A stretch of DNA of 64,000 nt from Phytoseiulus persimilis (taxonomy: Eukaryota; Arthropoda; Arachnida; Mesostigmata; Phytoseiidae), in the NCBI GenBank assembly GCA_037576195.1, contig CM075101.1:26908001-26972000 (forward strand), read 5' to 3'. The position numbers and the translations under genes are program-made. Of the stretch, positions 1-11,715 are shown piece by piece; within the stretch, counting starts at the first letter, position 1, and every line of letters begins with the position of its first letter. Below the pieces are notes generated by a model. The model did not search any database. It saw nothing but the letters and a program-made list of their open reading frames with translations, and was not told the DNA's origin.

Positions 1-99
1 AGACGGATGCATGGGTCCAAGAAACCGACGGAACCAGAGTGAGACCTAGGCATCTTTCCTTGTGTATGTGACCGTGGACCCTTTTCGTCGGCTCATCGA

Positions 100-188
100 C
101 CCACATTTTTTTCCCGCGAATCACGTAGACCCCCTGAGAAATGATATCGACCCCTGGGGGTCTATATAGACCACTTTAGGAACCCCTG
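100..188 (-). mobile_element. hAT-like element, terminal fragment
   Basis: On the minus strand this begins CAGGGGTTCCTAAAGTGG and continues into palindromic GACCCCC/GGGGTC blocks, the same layout as the complete copy at 204-431. It ends at 188 and abuts CTCTAGAG (189-196), which fits a hAT-type 8-bp target pattern (T at position 2, A at position 7). No partner terminus is seen between 1 and 100, so the other end is lost or outside the window and the left boundary is arbitrary. It encodes nothing visible. Confidence 0.5.
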
Positions 189-195
189 CTCTAGA

Positions 196-203
196 GTCTA
201 GAG
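196..203. repeat. Target site duplication, left copy
   Basis: GTCTAGAG precedes the hAT-type MITE and is repeated exactly at 432-439 on its other side. Its first base overlaps the last base of the CTCTAGAG flank of the neighbouring older fragment, so the second insertion landed in or beside the target of the first. Confidence 0.75.
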
Positions 204-431
204 CAGAGGTTCTCAGACTCCAATCGACCCCCTGGGCGACTTCGTTGAAGTTTATGGACTGCCGTCCCCCAAGGGGTCGACCGTCGAGTCTGGATTCACC
301 TACGTGGACGCCAAGAAGGATGGTCAAATCCACCCCGGCATCACCTCTGTAAACCGGAGATCGGCCATCGACGCCCTGGGGGTTGGGCGTCGACCCCCGG
401 GGGTCGATATCGACCACTTTGAGAACCACTG
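204..431. mobile_element. Non-autonomous hAT-type MITE, 228 bp
   Basis: The left end reads CAGAGGTTCTCAGAC and the inverted right end CAGTGGTTCTCAAAG, 12 of 15 bases matching. Both ends are flanked by the same octamer GTCTAGAG (196-203 and 432-439), a perfect 8-bp target site duplication that fits the hAT preference nTnnnnAn. Subterminal CGACCCCC-GGGGGTCGA palindromes occur near both ends. The element is far too short for a transposase, and the short frames inside it are not genes. The TSD and TIRs are seen directly; the superfamily follows from TSD length, its consensus and the terminal CAGNGGTTC. Confidence 0.8.
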
Positions 432-439
432 GTCTAGAG

Positions 440-1690
440 TCACGACGGATCCCTGGGAAAAGCATAGAAACTGACTGAGAGAGATATCTACTCTACTGCC
501 GCAACAAGGGTGTGAACCATACGAATTTACGAAGTCGTTTTCGTGCAATGAAGGACAGCGCACTGTACAGTGTATTTCCACAAATCTCCAGCCTCAGATG
601 TGACGTGCGAAATACAAATATGGCTTGAGAATCATGGAAATCCACGAGCAAAACCTCGCGGGGATTTACCAGGTCCTCCGGTCTGTGGCCGGATTTCCCG
701 AAAAGCGCGCGCAGCCGAGCAGGCCTTGGCACGGTTTTCGATTCTTAACCAGTACATTAACGAACGAGTATCAAGATGAGAATATCAAAAACGATACCTT
801 GCTGTGAAGGACGACTTCCGGAGACCCCGCAGAGGTATCGAAAACTCCGAGCGAGACTCGAACTTTTGGGTAACGTCATCCTCGAGGGGAAGGTAGTATC
901 GGTTGAGCTGAACTTCCGCAGTTCTATCGGTGCGCGAATCGCCATGCGCAAGGAACTTCAACGCATGAGGATTCAGCGGTGAGAAAGAGTGATTTATAAT
1001 AGATTCGGGTGAGTTGGATTCGGGTAACTGGTACCAGACCCTGAGAACAGTCGAAGTCTGCTTGCAGAGGAAAAACCTAAGAGTGGCCTAAGAGACCTGT
1101 GCCAAACGCAGAGGAACGGAGAAAAAGCATAATACGAACTAGGAAGATGGACACACACTTACTTTTGATGAGTAATGACTCCGAGAAACCTCCGCCGACA
1201 CACAGGCGAGTAAAGCAAGTTATCAAGAAGCTCGACGAGATGAGGAGAGAATCGATGAAATGCGAGAATCTAGTGAAGGAAACGTGGTGATAAAACTGAA
1301 AGAACGAACTGAAGGGGTGAGCGAAATGCTCCCGGACCCAGAACTGGACCGAGATCGAGCGAATATGGTGATAATAATCCATGAACTGGGGTGAATGAAT
1401 ATGAAGAAATTGGGGGAAAGATCCGGGAAGAGACCGAAGTGTCAGGAGTGATTCTCCTATTCAGGCAAAATAAAGAAAAACGGCTGCTGGTCGAAAAAGG
1501 TCCTCCTCCCCAGAGAGAGACTGCTCAAGTTGAGGAATATCCACATTGGACTGACCCACCGCAGAATAACCGAACGTTAAGCGTAGCCGATTCTTTGAGC
1601 TGCCTGTGAGTTTGAGATGTGGAGAAATATTGTCCGGAACTCAAAGTGGAAGAACTGTGTTACTTGATACCAAATAAGGGCACACGGCGA
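440..1690. other. No gene recognised
   Basis: Only short frames occur. A 63-codon plus frame at 1099-1290 is rich in charged residues, and one at 1391-1609 has 72 codons. They lie upstream of the possible LINE C-terminus at 1.8 kb and could be decayed parts of the same element, but no motif supports that. Confidence 0.4.
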
Positions 1691-1785
1691 CAGATTGCAC
1701 ATCAATTCCTCACCGCAGAGAATGTAGACTAGATGTACACTCTACAAAGTTCTTATCATTTCCTAACTACAGAAACCTGAGAAGG

Positions 1786-1915
1786 GAAAGAGTGAAACGC
1801 AACACCGTGGGCGTCCGTTGTATGGACGGGACAGAGGACACGCTGGAAAACGCGATCTTCCATTGCACAAACTCCACAGCACGGTCCAGTGTACTTCCAC
1901 ACCTGCAAACATCAT
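1786..1915 (+). pseudogene. Possible LINE C-terminal zinc-knuckle remnant
   Basis: A plus-strand frame reads ...VRCMDGTEDTLENAIFHC. This resembles the C-terminal Cys/His motif of R1/I/jockey-type LINE ORF2 proteins (pattern C-x-x-C ... ED..EH.xF.C). The first cysteine of the pair and the histidine are not preserved, since EH is EN here. The frame closes at a TGA shortly after, and no reverse transcriptase is recognisable upstream. If the call is right, it is an old decayed insertion on the plus strand, possibly of the same broad type as the RT fragment at 63.5 kb. It could also be chance similarity. Confidence 0.3.
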
Positions 1916-4571
1916 GCTCGTGAACATTATATTCGGAAAGCATGTGCAGACATGGTATCTGTGATTTTGGAAATGAAAGAAAAGTATGAGAGGGACCCAT
2001 GCCATGAACACAACAGATAGATAACAAAAAACACACCCTGGGACAAGGCTTCCCCGGACATGCTGTCGAAGCAAACTCGGCTACCGGAGCTTGACCCGTG
2101 GAGATAGGAGAATGACTTGGGGACGCGAATCTAAGGAACTCTCTTCACGTCGAGAAGAAGAGGCGCAGAACGATACAGCGGTCTCGACGTTAGGCAACAT
2201 CACTCCTCAACCGCGGCTGGAGTGATATGGTGTACCTTCGCGGGTGGGATTTTGCTCTCCATCTATGATCCGAACTGTTGAATTGAACTTCCTGGGCATG
2301 ATGGTTATACTCGAGCGAAGACTCGGCTACGGAATCTCACTTTATCGCCCTCAATGCTCCCTCAAACCACATATTTGTTGATTCCCAATCGAAACGGGGG
2401 CCTTCCATTGATTGACTCGGCTGAGCGCCCCTGGGCTATTTGCTGACATCGCAGTAATGGAGTCTGAGGAGCTTCACCGATATCTCCGCTTGTAGCGTTG
2501 AGCTTGAAGCCTTCCGCTTCGCCCCATTGAGGGTCTGAGGTTCTACAAGGTGATCGAAATAGCGCTGTTTCTACGCCGAACCAGTTAGGCATTTCACTTG
2601 GGAGCATAACCTCGTATTGGCTCCTGAAAAGGTGAATCAAATGGCAACCTCCGGAAAAAGGAGGAGCATTATTCAACTTGCGGGCAGATCGAAGGGAGAA
2701 CGACGTCCTCAAATAAAAGGAATATCATCTCCCCCGGAAAAGGGTGGTGAAATACTGAGAAGACCCGACGGAACTCAGACGAAAAGAACGCAACGATCGT
2801 TCTTCGCCCCCATCTGCTCAGGCCAATGGCTGGAGAGCTGTAAACATACAACGACCTTCTCGTTGGAATCATCAGCGATTGTTTGTAGACTAGGTTCAAT
2901 GTGTGACGCACGACTCGGACCGGGGGGGCGGGGAGGGGAAGAATCGCCGAACCGCTGCTGGAACGGGAAACTTTCCTCGAACGCCTTTGTTGGGCAAATT
3001 GAGATGAGTCGGGGGAATATTTCATAGCCGCCAAAAACAGAAGCCAAAGGCGTCCAAGTTCAACTCGATATCGGCTGTCAATGGGGCACACAAGGCGAGA
3101 AAGAATGCAGCATCTGGCTCGAGTCGGCGCGCTCGAGTTGGCCCTGCCGACAAGGCAAGTTGAGGGATGGGTTGCTCGGAACATGGCATGCACCTAAAGC
3201 TGTTTCGTGGAGTATTTTGGATTCTTCTTCACGTAGGAGCCCAGTTCTTAGCTGTTTTTGTTCCAATAGTTTCAATCGTCAGCTTTTGTAACGCTCGCAG
3301 AGTCCCCGCAGAGCGTGGCGATGGAACACAATATTACTTCATGGCGAAACGAAGACCAGTCTCCGTGGGAACCATTTACTTCTTCAATCTTGCGACCAGG
3401 TCTGAGTACCCCCAGCCATGGAGCTCATTGGAATCATCTGAATGAGTATTGAAGGACGATTTTTCAGCTCTTATCACCGAAGATCTGTTCGAAGAGTCTT
3501 ACACGTTCAGTTGATCCGTTATTGACGACCCCCGTGGCGTTCATAATTTCCGACTAGCTGTGTGACTTCGCCCAATCATAATGAAGATACCAGTTATGGA
3601 AGACTTACTGGGTATGAAACCCTTCCGTCCCATGTCACTCACACTGTTTCTCCTTCGGTAAGCTCGTGTCCACAACCGGCCGCTGACGGAGTCAGGGCAT
3701 CAAATTCCGAAGTAACAACTTCAAAACAACTTTCATTACTGACTCCCTGTGTTCAGCGGGAGGTTTCGAGCTCCGATGGATGATCCCAAGGATGAGTTTC
3801 TCATCTCTGAAGGATCCCTGGCAGCAGAGAAATATTTGATTATTTTCCTTGCGAATCGACACTGAGAGTCAGGTAACAAGACAAAGAACATTGGCATGAG
3901 CGCACTATCCGATGATTCGTGGACTATCACTGGAAATTGGCCGCATTCTGGCGGTTGTCGCCGGGGATTCTGATACGGTTGCCCAGTTGGCCAGATGATT
4001 TTCCCCGGAGCCTCGTGTTTTCAGCTTCGAAGTTCCTTCCCTCTACTACATCCTCATCTGAGATACGGAGTGCCTGTAATCATTGGTATAGGGATAAATA
4101 CCAGAAAACTATACAATCCCCCTTCAGTTGTCCGGTTTTGGTACAGTACAGTCTCGACTTCTCGGAGTTCGTTCATCCCATGGCGCGTTTGCCACAGTCT
4201 GAACTCAGTCTGCTTTCTCTCCTTCCGTCTTTTCGATGTCGGCATTTCCGATGGAAGAATCGACTCTCGACCACACAGGCATCGTGTCCAGCGAGCCCTG
4301 AGACCCCCTTTTGCGCTCGACACACCCAGTTCCAGGGCGGTTTTCTATTTTGATCATGATAATTATTCATTACTTTATTAAGGTTACGCCGAGCTCTGTC
4401 AGACCGTCTTCCGAGAACCCAGAGTGGGGACCTCGAGAACCACAACATTTCGCCCGCGAAAAACCATGCGTACATCGCGATCCTTGATCACAAATAGGCG
4501 CGAAAGTATCTTGAAATCCCGCGAACAACGAACCTTTCTCTTCGATTTTGTCTCGGAAAACCGTATCGGAT
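1916..4571. other. No gene recognised
   Basis: Frames reach 174 codons (minus 2669-3193) and 144 codons (plus 3919-4353), lengths expected by chance. At 2617-3193 both strands stay open together, and a G-run lies near 2925. No domain, repeat or RNA gene is recognised. Confidence 0.4.
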
Positions 4572-4667
4572 GAGATCGCTATCTGCCGAGTTCGTTATCT
4601 GATGAGCTCGTTATCTGATAAGTTCGTTATCTGATAAGTTCGTTATCTGTGAAGGTCGCTATCGTAC
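4572..4667 (+). repeat. 16-bp tandem repeat, six copies
   Basis: Six consecutive 16-bp units of the form RAGNTCGYTATCTGAT start at 4572, 4588, 4604, 4620, 4636 and 4652. The middle units (AAGTTCGTTATCTGAT) are nearly identical, and the outer ones diverge at positions 1, 4, 8 and the 3' end. Each unit carries CGYTATC. The array lies in otherwise featureless DNA, and its function is unknown. Confidence 0.85.
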
Positions 4668-7600
4668 AGGGTTTTTTGAAAAGGAATCGAAGGGAAAAAG
4701 GTTCGTTAAATGCGGGATTTTAGGGTAGCGCCTGAATGGCAAATTACCGGATGAAGATTTTCCGGCGAAAGATGGCAGAGGCCCTCGAAAAATCAACCAT
4801 TATTCCTATTCTGTGCATTCTCTCATCTTGAGCTTATGTTGAATGAATGGGAGAGTTTCATACTCAGACGCAATCGGATATTCGATATGATGAACTCGCC
4901 TTCCAATCGTGGATGCGCCTTTACATTGCTTGCGGGATGCGAACCTGCGCCCGGAACTGTTTCGTCTGGAACCCAGTTCGCCATATAACTTTGAGCTGTT
5001 TCCGAGTCTTGACCTGGTTTTCTAGATCGTCTCTTATTCTTCGCCAACGGAAGATCCCTGCGGGATCGATGCCATGCACAGACTCGTGCGTGTTGAGAAT
5101 CATCACTTTGTGTCATGAAGGGTTTTTCACCACTCTCACGAAGTTTCTGGAAATCCTCCTATTCCACGGCATTCGCCCATTATTCATCTCGAAAGCTCAA
5201 TTCCGAAATCGGTGAAACACAACACTAGTCTAGGATATTTACAGGAGAAAATCACCAGGTTCGACTTCCGTGCGAGCTCTGGGGCGTGTCACAGAGGAAG
5301 ATTCCGTTGGGTGAGTACATAGATGTAAATGCAAGTCGAAATATTCAGGAAATAAGATTGGCGTGGAGAACAGGCCTCGCGATATCGAGCACAAGCCCGG
5401 AAACTCCTTCTCTCGATATGGACTACGTCATCTCTTCGTCTTTGTGTGAACCAATCTGATACAACGATGTCTCCGTAGACATTATCTCGGGGCGTTGCCT
5501 TCGATAGAATTTATGCCTCTTTGGCGAAGATTTGTGCAAGGATGTTCACGGTTTTTTGTCGTGATTCCTTGTGATTTCTGCCACGAATCGCTGTCCTCAG
5601 AATCGTGGCTTTCCGAGAGGTTTGGCATGGCTATCTCTCGTTGGTCTCCCATTCCTCGAGAAAGCACTTCGTTCCCATGGGAGAACTAATGTAGGGGTCT
5701 ATTGCAAACACCTCGTGGCTGCGTCGGAGACCGATTCTGATTCCGGATCTGGTCAACTCATTTCCGACACTTTCATTTCTACGACATCCACACGCGGAAT
5801 CACGGCGTGTCTGGGGGGAGAATGACTGCCATTCAGACTCTTGGTTCACGACTCTACTTATTCCTCTTGATCCATGTAAGCTCGCCGGTCCTCAACTATT
5901 CGTACCCTTGACTGGCTCTGCAAACCGTTGAAGCCACTGACACGTTATTTATTATGATTATCGTTATTATTCCAATGTCAGGCGAGGAAATCGAGCTGGG
6001 GCTTGTTTTCGGAGCAGGTGTTATGCTCGGAGAAATATGGCAGCGCGTACCGCGAAGGACGGGGGCCGAAAAATCCTTCCACCTTGTTTCGAACGGACTT
6101 TTCCGTCATAAATGTTGATGTATGAGTTGTAGACATACGGACGTTGTTTGTTCCTGCTCCTTCTTCTGCGGATGGATCTCTCGGGCACGAGCGGAAATCA
6201 CGCTGGCTTGCTCTTGCTTCGCGAGAGGTGTATTGTTGTGGTTCGTCGTCTGAAATTCCGACTGGCTCATGAGATCCGACCGCTAATCATACCCGATTTA
6301 GATTACCAGGCGGGTGTCGAGTAATTAAACGAAGACTCGTCCGCTTCGATCCTTCCACGCACTGAGAGAAGGAACGATCCGACTCACTAAAAACCTGCAC
6401 AAAGATATCATTCGCCGCCAACGAGCTGAGCAAACAAGTGTGATCTATTCGGAACCACCGAAAAAGCCTCACCCCGAAGCGTGGAAGAACTCTGGCCGGC
6501 GTCGGTCGTTCAGGGCGGCCTCGGAGCAACCTCAGAGAGCCGTTGGCATACATATGTAATTCTTTCCAACATCCCTTCCAAGTGTTCCTGAAGTCTCCCG
6601 AAGGAAGGATGTGTTCTCTAGAGCGAGAAATTTTCCCACAGAGCGCGTTAATTCATGCTGGAAGCCCGAGGACCCTTCTTATTGAAACTCAAATCTTCAT
6701 GAGCCTTTGCTCATCTGTCGCTGAAGAACCGAATGTGTCGGCTCGGCCCTAAGCAGAATGAACTCCTCCATGTTTAGATGAGAGCTTCCGGATTCAGAAA
6801 ACATCGTTGCTCGAATTCTCCCAGCAAGCGATCGGTGGAGCGGTCGGCTCCTAGCATGACAACGATGTACTCTTGCGCCGAGATCTTCACATCGGAAACC
6901 GACCGAAACTCGACACACAAATTTCCATTCAGCCGTGAGAAAACTGATGCATGGCTCTTGCCGATCGTAAAATCAATCAGAGGGTAGATTCTCACTCTCG
7001 ACGGTGGATTCAAGATGCTAGACAGCTGATGATTCAGCTGTCTAGCACTTTCACTATGAATCCAAAGACAGGGCGCAGCGACGTTTGAGCTAAAGACCAA
7101 ATAAACGCCGACCGGAGTTGACTAGGTCCCATGCGATAGATATCGATCCTTGAGCACCACGAAGATGCTGGCGCCTGGATTCGACGCTTAAGCATCAGAA
7201 GCGTATCAGTTTCTTCGAGGCAATGCGGAGAATATCAACGCCAATCTCAGGAAAGGAGCATCCGTCGACTGTGATGACTCTCGGAATAGAGTACCTACGA
7301 GTCAGAGCTTCAGAGACTTCAGGGAGCCAGCCCTCCCCTGCAAAAATCAGTTCCGTCGACTGAGATAAGTACGAAGCGCTGACCACACAATGCCCGTTTA
7401 CCATCACGACAATGGAGCATCTTTAATTGATAAATCAACCGCGTTTTCATGGGCTCCGCTAACAAACCGTGGAGACAGAGGTGCCATTCGGACGGGGGAG
7501 CCATTTGAAGGGGAAGTTGTCGACAGCGCGACCATCGGGCAAGCAACCACCGCAGAGCGCTGAACTCGTTCATTCGAACGTGTGTTATGAACAAGGGACA

Positions 7601-8477
7601 GCTCGATTGTTCCAACTGACGGCTACTTAAGGATCCGATTCCGATCCTGTTCGAGCTCCGTACATTCCACGCCACAATATGCATTATCATCGGCGACCTC
7701 CGGAAGACTGCGGAGGCTTCCGGCTCGAGCTGTATGCGGAAGAACTGCCGCCGACGAGACGCAATGACAAAGAGGACGTCGAAAAAATGTTCGAAAAGCC
7801 CTCACGCGAAAATCTGTCCGGTATCGCCAGAAATCAGCCACTTCATCGATACTCCGATCTGCTTCTCCAGCAGCAGCTCTAAAACGAACATGACGGCTGT
7901 GACGCCCATGTTCGGGGACTGTACTCCGCTATTTCACCACACCCTTCCACTTTGGCTCATCTGAATCGGCAGTACCAAGTCGCGGGCTTCTCGTTGCATT
8001 CTGTGTGCATGGTGGTCAACGCAGGTACCAAATTTCCTAGTATTTCCTTCTCCTGCTCATTACTCGATGACAAATGATCGGATTCTGGATTCCTCCTTTG
8101 CGATTTGTACCTAGAAGGATGTCGCATCTTTTAGTCCTGGAGGGAAAAACTGTATGAGCTCGATTCTTGGGCGCAATAATGTGATCGGATCGACCGAGCA
8201 ACTCCATAGTCGGTTACTTTGAAGTTGGAACCAATTCGAGGATTTTCTGCCGTCGGAGAAAAAATCGAATTCGGCCTCCCGTCGATGAGATCGGTAGCCG
8301 ATTCCGAGGTCGGAATCCTTTTCCACATCGGACGAAACCAATGCAAACTCGATCGGTAAGCTTTGGGAGTTTCCCGGTCAGTTCTGTGGAACGAGTGGAG
8401 AAAGAGAGTATCTCATGAGCCGTTGTAGAAGATTCTCGATACAAAAAATCTTTCAAGCGATCAATCACAGAAATCAA
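4668..8477. other. No gene recognised
   Basis: No frame exceeds about 125 codons. The only structured item is the hairpin at 7016-7047. A minus frame at 8214-8555 (113 codons) has a protein-like composition but covers the possible plus-strand gene at 8478 and has no splice support. Confidence 0.4.
7016..7047. repeat. Perfect 14-bp hairpin
   Basis: TGCTAGACAGCTGA (7016-7029) is followed by the loop TGAT and its exact reverse complement (7034-7047). Weaker pairing continues outward: GGATTCA upstream pairs with TGAATCC downstream, with small offsets. It could be a cruciform-forming palindrome, the remains of a short MITE or a hairpin RNA. No flanking TSD was identified. Confidence 0.7.
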
Positions 8478-8732
8478 TGAATCCAGAATCAGATCATGTT
8501 TCACCGAGTAATGAGCGAAAGAAGAAAGGGAAGGTAAGTGAAATTCGCGACTCACGATGGACCCCTGTATATCCCAACCAACGTGAGATTCCGCTTTATA
8601 TTTTAGGGTTTAGTTGATTCGATCCGCTCACATAGTATGCGAGCTGGGTTCACATGTTCCTCTTCATGGAATTCAGTGCGAGTTCCTGCTAAGAAGCGAG
8701 GAATTATTCCTCTGATTCAGAAGTGCGGGTGA
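8478..8732 (+). CDS. Possible two-exon small protein
   Basis: Exon 1 (8478-8534) starts at ATG and encodes MNPESDHVSPSNERKKKGK, rich in lysine at its end. It stops at AAG|GTAAGT. A 72-bp candidate intron (8535-8606) ends in TTTATATTTTAG. Exon 2 (8607-8732) continues in phase 0 for 41 codons to TGA. The spliced product would be 60 residues, basic, with no signal peptide or known domain. An in-frame TAG lies 16 codons upstream of the ATG. The strong donor, AT-rich acceptor, short intron and matching phase support the model. The product is too short to exclude chance, and no family was recognised. Confidence 0.22.
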
Positions 8733-10790
8733 TGACCCCAGGAATTCACGACGCCTGTTCGAACCTGGAGGCAACCTAATCGAAGTATGTGCTTCTCCAG
8801 GAAACTATCCCTGCAATTCGCAGAGTTTCTACGTCGTTGCTCGTTTGAGTCCGTCTTGACGGAACAGCAGCGAACGAAGCCGCCGAGAAAACATTATGGG
8901 CCGATCCAGTGACGTTAGTCGTAAATATTTGTCGGGTGTCAGATTCCAAGTCTCGCGATTCTTGAGCGTGAAATCCAAGCCTTGTCCTACGACGTTCGAT
9001 GATTGCTTTCGTCCCTTCTACAGGTGGATTAGCGAGCTCTGCAGGGAGGGATGATATACTCCACCCCCCTGACCAGAGGAGAGCTCCAAGAAGAACCGTC
9101 GACGCAGGGGCTGGAGCCGATCCGACAACACATCCGGAACTTCGATCAACGAATCAGGCAGTTCTTCTCTTCGAATCGCAGTCTCCAAGTTCTATCCGCT
9201 GATTCAACCCACGATGTGTTGCACGAACCGAGGCACAGTGCGACTCAACTGACTCCGGCTGATGTCAGTTGAGAGTCATGGTCGAGTCTATGCTGCCTGG
9301 TTACGAGTTGTCGGACACCGTTCACCCGCCTACTACTTTCTACGCCGTCAAGGGTTCAGAGCGGAAACTTCCCATTCCTCGCGTACCCGAAAGTAGTGCC
9401 TTACAAGATTGTCAGCCGAGGATACGAGTCCCTAACACCCAATCGCGTTACTAGTCGCCATCGCTTTCTAGAGGGATTGTCATTGGTACGTTTGCGTCCA
9501 TAATGGTCGGTACTCGGTTCGGTGGGCGAAGCACGGGAAGGAGTCAATTATGATGGAAGATATGCTACATAGTGGGTGGACAAGACACGGCGATCTCAGA
9601 AAATGACGTTGATATTCCGACAGTTTTGAGTTATGCTCACTGAAACGTTCGCGAGTCGAGCCGAGAAGAACCGAACGTGGTTCTGAGCCGAGGGCATGTT
9701 CTGATGGGAACCTCGCCGTCCAGGCTCGATAACTCAGTCTATAGAGCTCAAGTTTCTCGTAGATAGCAGTAGATTTTTCGTCTCTGATTTCGACGGGAAG
9801 CCGTCGAACTCTCGAAACCAGCTCAATCGCGAGTCTGTAGTCAGAATCGATTTCGCTGACACATTCAACTTGAGTTCATTGAAATTTGCCTCCCCTCGCC
9901 ATGTCTGAGTTTGGGAGATGAAGATTCTCATACGGAACGAGGACCGAGTCCCTCGCAGACCAGAACCGAGGCCATCGGGGCAAAACTGGAACATTTTAGG
10001 TGAAGAGAGAGAGAGTCCCGAGAGTGAGGGTTCCGAGCATGGTTCGACTTCCGACCATTTCGCAGCCTGGCAAACACTATGTAAGCCGCAAACAAATGTT
10101 ATTCTTGCTCTGAATCATTTCGTAAAACCTCTAATTCAGTGTTGCATCCCAGTAATCCGCGGATGATAATCTTGAAGCTCAATTCGATCACTGCGCTCCA
10201 CTGCCGCAACAGTCTCGCGGCATCCTCTCGCAAATCATCATTTCTGGAGATTTGTGGAGCCGGTGCAGAAGTCCCCACGAATGTTCGCGGAAATCGCCCT
10301 GGGATCATCCTTGAATGTCTCCGTCATTCACGTAACATTAAGGATCTGGAGTCTAGATGTTCAGGAGTTCGCCTGAGAAGTCCATTATTTCTGCAGTTTG
10401 ATATCTCTGGTGTTCGCTCCCCATGAAGTTCGTTGCCCACCAAAAACTTCTTCAAGTGAGGCCTGACTTCCTCCAACGTCAAATGAGTCACGACTCACGA
10501 CGGATGCACCTGCAAAACTCGCGCATGAACGCGACCAAGGGGGGCGAGCTGAAGTTTGCTCCTTTTTTCATACCAATCGTACAACATTTACATGGCATTG
10601 TAAGTGCGGAGAGGATGATTTTCGATCAGGAAGATGACTGTCAAGGAAATGGCGTCGCGATCATGACGTCCTCATATCCATGATCGTATCAAACACTAAT
10701 TGCTGGGGGCAGTGATTTTGGCGTTGTGATCGACCTGAGAAACTCTCGACTACGTAGCGAAAGCCCTGAGTTTCGCTACTTTCGGACAAG
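8733..10790. other. No gene recognised
   Basis: Frames are 60-95 codons on both strands. No repeat, RNA gene or transposon end was recognised. Confidence 0.4.
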
Positions 10791-10955
10791 AATCCGTCAT
10801 AATCATACTTGTTGAACAATCATGATCATGTTTGTCGTGGATCACGTAAACATAATCACAGCCGTCATCGATCCCGTACACAAAATGATAATGATCATCG
10901 AATCATAATGAAGTCTCGCAATCACAATCATGATTGAGAATGTACCATTATTGCG
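10791..10955. repeat. AT-rich TGATCA/ATCATGAT-rich stretch
   Basis: A low-complexity tract has many overlapping copies of ATCAT, TGATCAT and CATAATC in both orientations, for example CAATCATGATCATG and ATAATGATCATCG. It has no fixed period. The many short palindromes suggest decayed repeat DNA; no coding potential is seen. Confidence 0.5.
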
Positions 10956-11185
10956 TTTGGAATGAAAATATCCAACCTTTGTCGAAGAGCTGTGTGTATG
11001 TTGATCCTGTTAGCCAAATACTACAATGATAAACACGTATACTCTATACGTTCTATATATCGATGTTGATTGACATGCTGCGATATCGAAGAGGACCTCA
11101 ACGTGTTTCTTCGTTATACGGTCACTTTGAAATATGGTATCTCTGAGTCACCATTATCCTGTAATAGTGCCCCAATAAGAACCTA

Positions 11186-11715
11186 GTGCTGTGTCATTCC
11201 GAATCGCATAATAACATTCTCCGTCGCTTCCCATTGTGCGACGAGGTGGCAGACGCTGAGGTGAGTCAGCGCGGAATATACGGCCAACCGGGCTTCCCCC
11301 GCACGCTGGACGTCGCCGAAGCTTATCTTTACAAGCATGATGTCAATGATGCTGCCTGCATCGGGATCCCTCACATCACTGTTGTCGTCGCGGGGAGGAA
11401 CGTGTAACGAGACCATTCAGCGCCTATGGCTACGTGGTTCTCTTCCCTTACAGTAGGCTGCAAGAAGAGAGCCCACATGATGCTCCTGCCGCAGCGCTTG
11501 CCTACAGCGGTGAATCGATTCCCACCCAAAGGCGGGTCTAGGGAGGAGGCAATGAGCGCACGAGCCTCGGGCACAGAGCTGATGGGGTGCGCGGTTACGC
11601 GGGCGCAAAGCTGAGTGGCGTGAGAGCGTAGCTGATCTTTCCCCACATCCGTATCCGCAATGGGCATTCGATTCGCCTCGGCAACGAAATCTTGCCTCAG
11701 AGGAGTTGGGAGCAC
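11186..11715. other. Multi-frame open, gene-like stretch
   Basis: Plus frames at 11186-11407 (73 codons) and 11426-11614 (62), and minus frames at 11371-11715 (114) and 11183-11416 (77), stay open together through locally GC-richer DNA. The two minus frames overlap end to end and together would cover about 530 bp. The plus frame contains GAG|GTGAGT (11258-11264), a good donor. The strand cannot be decided. This may be a coding exon or an old transposon gene with a frameshift; no family was recognised. Confidence 0.2.

Noticed and set aside
121-465. 114-codon minus frame
   Set aside because: It lies across the two hAT-type copies and is produced by their palindromic GACCCCC blocks.
5243-5308. 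Exon between TTTACAG and TTGG|GTGAGT
   Set aside because: Both splice-like sites exist, but two frames are open and no adjoining exon could be matched.
10791-10955. Origin or regulatory array of TGATCA sites
   Set aside because: Spacing is irregular and the motif degenerate; it looks like AT-rich low-complexity DNA.
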